Shown here: positions 55,829 to 64,000 of the stretch, piece after piece
How positions within the stretch are numbered: position 1 is the first letter of the stretch
How the letters are laid out: each line of letters begins with the position of its first letter
NCBI GenBank assembly: GCA_029747015.1
Contig: JAKOGI010000580.1
Coordinates: 124,001 to 188,000, forward strand
Direction: 5' to 3'
Source: Carnegiea gigantea
Taxonomy: Eukaryota; Streptophyta; Magnoliopsida; Caryophyllales; Cactaceae
DNA length: 64,000 bases
Notes under the pieces: model-generated
Told to the model about the DNA's origin: nothing
The model's database searches: none
What the model saw: only the letters and a program-made list of their open reading frames with translations
Made by a program: the position numbers and the translations under genes

Positions 55829-57654
55829 AATACATGGAGAGTTGGATCCCAAAACTCATAACTAGCACAAATTAGATCGAGCTAAAATTCACTTTCCTCA
55901 AAGGAAAAGTTAGTTTAACTGAAAAGTCTTAGTTCCTCCTCCTTAAAGGGAGATAAATTTCTGCATCACACTTTCCTTAGCTTCTCAAAATCAACCATCA
56001 TTCTTTCGAAAAAGAAGAAAAAATTCTTTAAAGGAGGCTCAATTCACCATAAGATGCAGAAAACAAGGAGTGCCCAAGCATTTATAGTCATCCAACTGCC
56101 AAAATGCTGCAAAAAAGGCCAATCCAGCAGCATAAAACTTGGTTCCGCTAGGACCCAGCAACATGCCGCTGTGTCTAGATGCTAACAACTTTAGGTGCTT
56201 TTCTTTTTTGTGTTAGCTTAGGATTTGACTTGTTTAACCGTTGTGGAGTTCTACAATTTGAAAAATTGTATATTTCACTAATTGTACCTTCCTTTTTGGT
56301 GTAACTTTAGGCCTCTTTTTTCATAACACAAATTAGATTCTAATAAACATTACAAACCCAAATGCAATTAAACATGCATATTGTTCATATAATTATAAAA
56401 GGATAAAGAAAAAGCATAACTAGGGTTCATATGACTAATGCAAAATTAGGGGCATTTTCCCCTAGCTTGTCACCAGAGCAAACCTCCTCAATCCTCGACA
56501 ACAATCTTGGGGTCTTTAACAGGACATTTTAATAAGAGCACAACTACGGAGCAACTCCAAAAGGGGGAGGAAGGAATGTTGCAATCCACAAGAACTGAAA
56601 TACATCTCCCTGGCGGCACGATCCCCTACAAAAATGGTCCAACTACCCTTCTGTTGGGTGTTTATTTTGATTTTTATTATATTTTTCCAGAAAAGGGAAC
56701 TAGCCATTATTCCTTCTTTTATTTGCTAAAAAATGGCAGAAATAATGGATTGAACTAAGATGTTGGTTTCTAATTTTAACCCAGGAACCGGCCAGTTCTA
56801 GGGCTAAAATCAGGTCCAGTTCTAGGGCTAAAATCGATACCACTCTGTTAAGTATGGAAATTAGAAAAGTGGTAGAAAACAAGAAAGAATACAACTAATT
56901 GTGATTATACAATTTAATAGAGCCCTAGTGAGTTTTTAGGAAAATCTATAAATGAAGTCTCTTTTAGAAGTGAATCATATCGATAGGGACAACCGAAGGG
57001 ACACCAAATGGACGAATCGATTCAACTTCAGAAAGGATTTTGAAAAGTCCCCATACAGTCTCTGGTATGGGAGACTCATCTTAACTCTTTAGTCTCAAAC
57101 TAAGGATGCAAATTCAGGGGCGAAGGTATGATGATGCCATGGTGTGCATCACATTGCCGCCATCATCACTGATGACCTCTACTATTCAACATAGGAAATC
57201 TAAAGCTTTAATTCTGCCAACGTACAATCATGCAAACATTGGTAATATTTCATATAAAATCAGGCAAAAAGGTATAATCTTTTTTTGCTGCAAAGATAGC
57301 TAAAATAAGTCATTTGCAGCGGGCAAGAACTACCTAAAAGATCACATCTTTATTGACTTATAAGGGCACAATAAGCATGAAAAGAGAAAAAAGGAAGAGA
57401 AAGATGAAACTTTTTCCCTCACGTCAACCCAGCTGATTACCTGGGGAACCCAATGGAGTGATTACGGTGCCAATCTTGGATGCGAGAGTGGGGATTATAG
57501 TCGACTAACATTAATTTCTTCATGATCTCTAAGTAATCTCCCAACAGGTATGATCTCACAAATTGATCTGATTTTTATTGATTGATTGATTGCACATTTC
57601 CTGCTTTCTTCCCTTCCCTCTTCTTCTTTTTTCCTTATTGAGGCACCCCCTTTT
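55829..57654. other. noncoding region left of the TRIM
   Basis: No gene seen. It contains a short tandem duplication of ccagttctagggctaaaatc near 56791-56835, the dispersed repeat copy B (56912-57261), and a CT-rich stretch at 57600-57655. Confidence 0.5.
56912..57261 (+). repeat. diverged dispersed repeat, copy B
   Basis: Partner of 34104-34454, same orientation. Shared blocks include aatagag, gtgagttttta, agtgaatcatat, gccatcatcactgatg.cctctact and catataaaat. Similarity continues weakly to about 57480. Confidence 0.6.
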
Positions 57655-57850
57655 TGTAACAGCCCACGACCACCCACCATCGAGGTATTGTCCGCTTTGG
57701 GGCTACACAGCTTACACCAGGGCACACTCACCCTGAGTCCAGTGCACCTCTCACGGTTTTGTCCTCAAAAGGCACCTCGATGGGTTGAGGTTTTCCCACA
57801 CTTATAAGGTGTGGTTCGTTCTCCTCAACTCTCGATGTGGGATACCTTCA
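57655..57850 (-). repeat. TRIM 3' LTR
   Basis: About 89-90% identical by eye to 57920-58116. Confidence 0.88.
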
Positions 57851-57905
57851 TCCATCCCCCTCTTAGGGGCCCAGCATCCTCGCTGGCACACTGGGTCGGG
57901 TCCAT

Positions 57906-57918
57906 GGCTCTGATACCA
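57906..57918 (-). other. TRIM primer binding site
   Basis: The minus strand reads tggtatcagagcc, complementary to initiator-Met tRNA. Confidence 0.92.
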
Positions 57919-57919
57919 T

Positions 57920-58116
57920 TGTAACAGCCCACGACCACCCGCCATCGAGGTATTGTCCGCTTTGGGGCTACACAGCTCACACCCGAGGCACGCTCATCCT
58001 GAGTCCAGTGCAACCCTCACGGTTTTATCCTCAAAAGGCGTCTCGATGGGTTGAGGTTTCCCTACGCTTATAAGGCGTGGTTCGTTCTCCTCAACTCTCG
58101 ATGTGGGATACCTTCA
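57920..58116 (-). repeat. TRIM 5' LTR
   Basis: Partner of 57655-57850; it ends 8 bp before the next element's LTR at 58125. Confidence 0.88.
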
Positions 58117-58124
58117 CCCTTCAA

Positions 58125-61100
58125 TGTAACACCCCCTAGCCCCTAGGGCCGAAAGCGTTACGTTTTCCTAACTTTCTACCTAAATTCTGGGACGAAACGG
58201 ACAGAGTTTCCCCTAAAAACTGTCCGTTTCCAGGCTATAAGCCTTACAATAAATCCCTGCAATTTAACAGAAGCGTAAAACATTTAAAAGAAGCTCAACG
58301 GTCACACGCCGGAGTTCATAACTCAACGAGCCACTCGCTCGGAGTACACCAACCAGATTAATTCAAGAATAAAGAAGAAATGGAAGATACAACTTAACAG
58401 TTCACACAACCGAAGTATTGGGGTTTACATCCCAAAACATAACTAACTTTAACAGAAAGACATCTAACTGACTAGATGGTTGGCTCATAAGGCCGTACAG
58501 AGCGACTCATAAACAATATGCATTACATGAACTCAGAATACCTCTTTACAAACATTTCAAACTGAGAATACATAACGTGACTTCGTTAAACACGTAAGAT
58601 CCCCTCAATTGGGTACAAACGACACCTTGCAAGCATGAACATATTCTATCTTGACATAGCTGATTCAACTTTTTCCTATTATAAAGAAAACCTGGGGAAA
58701 AGGGGAAAGAATAGTGGGATGAGCAACCACACGCTCAGTGAGTGTCCCCCAACCCCCTTAAACCAAAACCGTTGCAGGTATTAATATTTTTACTAGTCAC
58801 ATAATACGTATCCATACTTTAATATCATATTAAGCATTCATAAAATTCTTATGGAAACATATTTAGGCACTTAAACTTCACTTTAGGCACTCAAACTCAT
58901 TTCTAGGTCTCTAAATGACCAAACTTCTTTACTACCAGGCAGTCAAACACTTAAACAAGGGACGAGGTTAAGCATAAAAACTTTCTTTTTCATAAACATA
59001 ACTTCGTGGCATTCTATTGCAACTATGCATGAAACCCTATCATATGATGTGTACATAAGGTTATTTCTTTTCAGAATCATACTCTTCTTGGCATTTCATT
59101 CGTATGGTATGCATAAGATACACACGTTTCAAGTCTCAATCAATTCTCATTCATAGGATACGCATAAAATATGCTCATGAGACTTACTACCCATATTCGT
59201 ATATTTTTAGCATCTCATTCATAAGTTAAACTTAGAACATCCATATGTCATACACAGGAAGCTTTCTTTCTTTTACTGAAAACACTTCATTTAGCCTCTT
59301 AAGGCTCATAAAAACTCTTCTCTTAGCCTCTTGAGGCTCATTCTTTTAAAAGAATCTCTTTCATCTTGGTCTCATAATGACCCTTAAAAAACTTTCTTTC
59401 TGAAATACTTAAAAAGGCGAAACGCCAACTGCTTTTCTTATTTAATAAGAAACTACTCTGGGTATAAGATCATCATAAAGTACTGGTTGGGAGAGATCTA
59501 CACTCAATCCCAGTGAGATTAACTCACACTAAGCTCTTACTCCCCGGATGGCAACTAACTTTGGACCTCAACCCTCGTCAGGGTCTCTAGGGATTACTCC
59601 CTAGGCTAGGGATTCCCCCGTTCAAGCAGGTTCACTCCCATCTATTGTCCCTAAGCACTTATCTTACCCATTTAAACTGGTCATAATGACTAATAAGTTT
59701 GCTGCCTCTCACAGCGAAATCCTTTATCATGCAACTCACGCTTTTGTAAAACTCTTTAGGATTCCCCTGTTCAAGCAAGTTCACTCCCAAAACTGTACTC
59801 ATTTAGTTAAAAATATTCCATCATGCACTAATAATTATGGCTACTATTATTTCAAAACATGAAATCCTTCTTTGAAAATCTCACCCTTATGCACATAATG
59901 CAACTCGAGGACATAGAAGGGAAAGGGGTCCACATGTATCACATTCAAGCACTTCATAATCAATTCATCACCATGAGCCACACCTGACCTCGCAATCGAC
60001 GCGATTGCGGTTAATTCACAACCCATCCTCCCTCCTCACAAGCACCGTACCACAAGGACCTCGAACCACTCATTGTTCTTCCTCAACCATCCAACTACCA
60101 TCTTGGTTTTAATTTTATAATCTAGCATCCTAGTCATCATGATATACTGGAAAGCGATACATAACTTACACAACTTACCAATGCCGGATTTACCAATTAA
60201 ATAACTAGGGTTTATCGAAGCGCTGCAGCAAACAATTATAACCATGCACATGTATATACATATATGTATATATTTGAGCATTCATGTGAGCTTGACTTGA
60301 AATAGACGTCTAATGTTTTAGGTTAAACTGACTAAGCATGAGACGTTTCACTATCCAGGCTATTATGGTCACTTGAACATAATGCGATTCAATCGTTCTA
60401 TTAAGCATGCTTATTTATATCTTTAAAGCTTAACATGAATCGAATCTCTATTTAGGCATAAAACGATTCACCGTTTAGGCTAATTTGGTCATTTATGCAT
60501 AACATGACTCTAAACTTTCATTGATCACATCCATGTTGCCATTCGAATCCATTAAGGTCACTTAGACATGATACGAGTCTAAACATTCATCACTTACATC
60601 GAAATTACTATTCAAACCTATTTAGGCCTTTTGAGCATAACGGGTCTCATGGTGTTCGTTTATTATGTCGAGGTTATCATTAAACCCTTTCTAGGTCATT
60701 GAGACGTAATAAACCGTAGGCAATCCCTTGTCGTGTCATTCACTTATTGAGCCAACCCTTTAAACATGCGTTAACTAAATATATTAAATTTGATCCTAAA
60801 CATGCATAGTTTACTTCGAACCAAACTTTCAAGGGCGTATTAACTAAATGTACTAAAGTCGATTCTAGGCATTCATATTTCGTGTCGAAACTATTAATTA
60901 GGCATGAGTTAATTATAAGTGCTTGAGACGATCATAAACATGTATAGCTCAGTTCAATCTAAATCTTCAGGCATAGGTTACCATATGCATTGGAATTAAC
61001 ACTAAACATATATAATTCGTTTCGAATTAAAAACTTAGGCATGAATTAACTATATGCATTCGAATTAACGCTAAACGTATATAATTCGTTTGGAATTAAA

Positions 61101-62457
61101 ACCTTAGGCATGAATTAACTATATTGATTCAAATTGAGGTTAAACATATGTGCATCACTTCGAATTAACATTTCAGGCATAACTTACATTACTTGATTTG
61201 AATTGAAGCTAAACATATATAAGTCACCTAGAATTAACATTTCAGGCATAATTTACGTCCATTGATTCGAATCGACGCTAAACACGTTTAAATTACTTCG
61301 AATTAACATTTCAAGTATGATTTACATTCATTGATTCGAATCGATGCTAAACGCATTTAAATTACTTCGAATTAACGTTTCAAGCATGATTCACCTAAAT
61401 TGATTCGAATTGAAGCTAAACACACATAATTCGTGTTGATTTACAATCTCAGGCATAAATCAACCAAATGAATCGAACCTAAACATGAATAGCTCACTTC
61501 TTGACATTTCTAATGAATTTAACGAACCCTAACTTGACATGTAACATCAATCTGCCGAAAAACATTTTTGAAAATAGTAATAGCTTAGGAGGCGAGAAAT
61601 ACCTACCTAGAATCCAAGCTAGTAAATCGACTTAGGGTTAAGTTAGGTTGGCTTCCTCACTCATCGGAACGGTAGTGGTGGCGTTGGAGGTTTCAAACCC
61701 TAAACCCCCCCGAACCAAGGCTCTCGCTCGACCCATCTCCCTCTCACTCTATGATGGCTGCGCCTGGTTGGTGGACCTCCCCTTCGCTCATCCCTCTCTC
61801 TCTCTGACTGTGGCGTGGAGCGGGGGTTGGTCGGCGCCTGACCTGCTGGTGCGCCGCCATCGACCTCGGCCCCCGGCTCGCCATCCAGTGGCCCTCCCCT
61901 CTCGGGTGTGGTTATGGTGTGGTGGTCGGGGGGTCGTGAGGAGGCCGAACGAAGCCCCCCCTTTTTTCGAGTTTTTTTGTTGAGAAGAAGGGGCTTCAGC
62001 CCCTTTTTGTCCCTCTCTTTTTTTTTTTTTTTGATTGTTTCTTGGTCGCTTGCCCAATCAACTAAAATCGCCAGTCTAATTTCTAATCTCGTACCTCACA
62101 ACTTATCCCGAATTGATAATACGGCCCTTCGTCGATTATTCGATCTCAAATACGTCTAGGTTCGATTTTTATAAACCTCGAAACTAATTCTAAGATTGAA
62201 ATCCTAATCGTATTTGGGAAACGACTAAATAAATTGAATAACGACTAAATTGAACTATCGATATAATTTAAAGGCATAAATGGCACAAATTGACTTAAAA
62301 TCAATAATAGCAATAATAATCTCTTTTTTAATGAAATTATAGCTCCCAAAAGCACATCGATAATAATTTAACTCATATAGTTGCTAAAAATACGAATTTA
62401 TATCGTAAAAAGGTAATACAGTTAGCTTAATGGAAAACAAAGAATGCGGGTCTTACA
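58125..62457 (-). repeat. 4.3-kb LTR of a gypsy element (Tekay/Del-like)
   Basis: It starts tgtaacaccccctag and ends gcgggtcttaca on the plus strand, an inverted TGTAA/TTACA pair. Immediately right, ttcttccccccttaaaa is a polypurine tract on the minus strand, so this is the 3' LTR of a minus-strand element whose body lies to the right. Very long LTRs of this form are known from Tekay/Del and related elements. It contains the 69-bp minisatellite and a GC-rich part (61680-61990) with a 111-codon plus-strand frame without known domains. The partner LTR is outside the window. Confidence 0.78.
60740..61475. repeat. 69-bp minisatellite inside the long LTR
   Basis: The motif ggcat(a/g)a.tta recurs at 60901, 60970, 61039, 61107, 61176, 61245, 61314, 61383 and 61452: steps of 68-69 bp, with earlier diverged units at about 60763 and 60833. 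Each unit carries gaatt(a/g)a, ctaaac and ttcgaatt. More diverged copies may extend left to about 60300. Confidence 0.88.
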
Positions 62458-62477
62458 TTCTTCCCCCCTTAAAAGAA
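62458..62477 (-). other. polypurine tract of the edge gypsy element
   Basis: The minus strand reads ttcttttaaggggggaagaa just before the LTR start tgtaagacccgc. Confidence 0.82.
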
Positions 62478-64000
62478 TTTCTTCCTCGAAATTCTAAATC
62501 TGAGTTCGGTCTTTCCTAGAATGCACGCACACAACTAGGATTTACGCGGTAGGCTTTCAAAAGGTTTTATTTTGCAGACACTACTTCTTTTAAATCGAAA
62601 GAAAATAGCTTATGGTGTTCAGTCTCCTCCTCGCCAGTCCTCTTCAAGTGTCCACTCACTCTATTTAGGCGCCGAGGGTAAATCGCATTGAAGAGGGGCA
62701 ACTGAGTTGGCATGGACAACCATATTAAGTTTGTTTCCAAAATGAAACATAGATTTTCAATGATCTAGACTCAGTTCGCACGACAGGCACTAATTCTATG
62801 CATATGCATCTGTAAGTGGGCATCAAAAGGCATAGCAATCGAGACAATGACATCTTAAGGTCATACACCAGCGGTTTCATTCTAAAACATGAAGTCAAGT
62901 CACTTTTGGGACCACATTGATTAACATGGAGACTCCTATAACACATTTAGAATAACAAAAATGTCACATGGCACCACATTGTATCATTTAAGCATAACAG
63001 CGTCACATAGTATCATTTAAGTGTAATAGCATGACATAGTATTGCATAGTATCAGCATTTCAGCATTCTCAAGCTTAGGAATTGGAAGCAACATGCAGCC
63101 GGCTAATATACATTTAGCAAGAAATTTTATAAATGAAAGCATATCTGACCAGCATTTCTATGTTTTTACATCAATCACGAGTAACCTTTAAACATTTCAT
63201 TCATGGCAACTTAGACAGGGCATGCTAAAGTTGTATGAAAGGGTTAACTTAATCAGGTTTGTTCTAAAACATGAAGACATTAGGTCAATCTAAGGTTAAA
63301 TCATTTACTGAAAGGTTACCACGTTACACTAAGGTAGCAGAGATACTAATTGCGCTATATTGGCAATAAAAGATCGAATTCACATTGACATCACGTAGGG
63401 TTTACAACAGAGCACTGAAAATCTAGAATCACGACTAGCATGAACTAGCATAATCATGTTGATAAGATCAACTTGGAGAAGGAAATGCTGAGGCAGGAAT
63501 GTACGTCGATGATTTCGATGGTGGGAGGTCTTTCCCTAGGGTTCTTACTTGGGGCTGATCGTCTCTAAAGTCATAAATTCATACAAATGAATGGTTATGC
63601 TCCTAGATGAGTCCTCGGTCTATGGCTTATGGGCCTACATGCTTCCGCTGTGCTACTCCGATCAAACATACAAAGGCAAGAATGTGTGAATGCAAGTTTC
63701 TAAGGTTGTCTCATCATGCTTTAATATGTGTGTATGCAGTTATTCAGCTATTACGTGGAATTATAGAATTCCCGCAATGTAAGCAATAAGTCAGAGGTTA
63801 TGCCCTATCACAAATTATCAAACTTGGATAATCTGAATATTCAAGTCACATACCAATCCGACTCAAGTCAAGATCTTTCACTAGCATACACAACCGAAGC
63901 ACTTTAAAACTAAGTTACTTATTTTCATTTCATAGCAAGGCAATAAAGACATCACACAACATCCCCTTGGCATCATAAGAAATCCTTAAGACATGCAGAC
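62478..64000 (-). mobile_element. 3' untranslated part of the edge gypsy element
   Basis: Noncoding sequence following the polypurine tract; no pol motif was found before the window ends. Short imperfect direct repeats around tcacat.gtatcatttaag occur at 62960-63060. The element should continue right with integrase on the minus strand. Confidence 0.6.

Larger units (their letters stand above)
57655..58116 (-). mobile_element. TRIM (terminal-repeat retrotransposon in miniature)
   Basis: 462 bp. Two about 196-bp terminal repeats (57655-57850 and 57920-58116) begin tgtaacagccc and end taccttca on the plus strand. Between them, minus strand, lie the initiator-Met primer site tggtatcagagcc (complement of 57906-57918) 1 bp after the LTR, a 50-bp core, and a purine-rich tract ctaagagggggatgga just before the second LTR. 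No coding sequence. The LTR contains cttataag, a TATA-like site, and resembles the widespread plant TRIM family whose LTR starts with a cccacatcg motif near its 5' end. Flanks ctttt and ccctt do not form a clean duplication. Confidence 0.9.

Noticed and set aside
61788..62057. Minus-strand frame rich in Arg/Gly/Lys in the giant LTR
   Set aside because: Low-complexity translation of a GC-rich tract and polypyrimidine run; no domain seen.

Overview
The window is plant nuclear DNA made almost entirely of transposable elements. I found no convincing host gene. Evidence for a flowering plant: Ty3/gypsy elements of Tat type with a second RNase H domain, a Ty1/copia element with an initiator-Met primer site, an RTE-type LINE ending in (GTT)n, a TRIM, a Tourist-like MITE, and a decayed plastid-type tRNA-His gene. 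The species cannot be read from the sequence; a TE-rich, probably pericentromeric or intergenic eudicot region is my best inference.

Layout. 1-2459: a gypsy gag remnant, a plastid-derived trnH relic and short tandem repeats. 2460-5736 (minus): RTE-type LINE with an 826-codon endonuclease/reverse transcriptase frame, preceded on its own strand by a GC-rich leader with a TATA box near 7336. 8754-33944 (plus): a Tat-type gypsy element with LTRs, a single gag-pol frame broken only by stop codons up to 15926, an integrase, a long antisense gene (17596-20574) with a plant-mobile-domain protein, palindromic 137-bp tandem repeats and a polypurine tract. Its 3' LTR is split by a Sirevirus-like copia element (23018-33829, minus, 5-bp target duplication ATTTT) that carries an extra ORF downstream of pol.

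33945-57654: a much older plus-strand Tat-like gypsy element, heavily decayed (gag near 40018-41459, protease 48597, RT 50256, RNase H 51480, integrase 52170-53310, possible antisense ORF remnant 55430-55828). It is interrupted by a chromovirus-like gypsy element (41460-48596, minus) and by a 397-bp MITE (52330-52726, TSD TTA). 57655-58116 is a complete TRIM. Eight bases later begins a 4.3-kb LTR (58125-62457, minus) with a 69-bp minisatellite; the rest of that element runs off the right edge.

Order of events from nesting: the old Tat element came first, then the chromovirus-like element and the MITE inside it; separately, the Tat element at 8754 came before the copia element in its LTR. Most in-frame stops in the younger elements fit C-to-T changes in CAA, CAG or CGA codons, as expected for methylated, silenced repeats. 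The most interesting objects are the antisense plant-mobile-domain gene with its palindromic repeat leader, and the extra ORF of the copia element.
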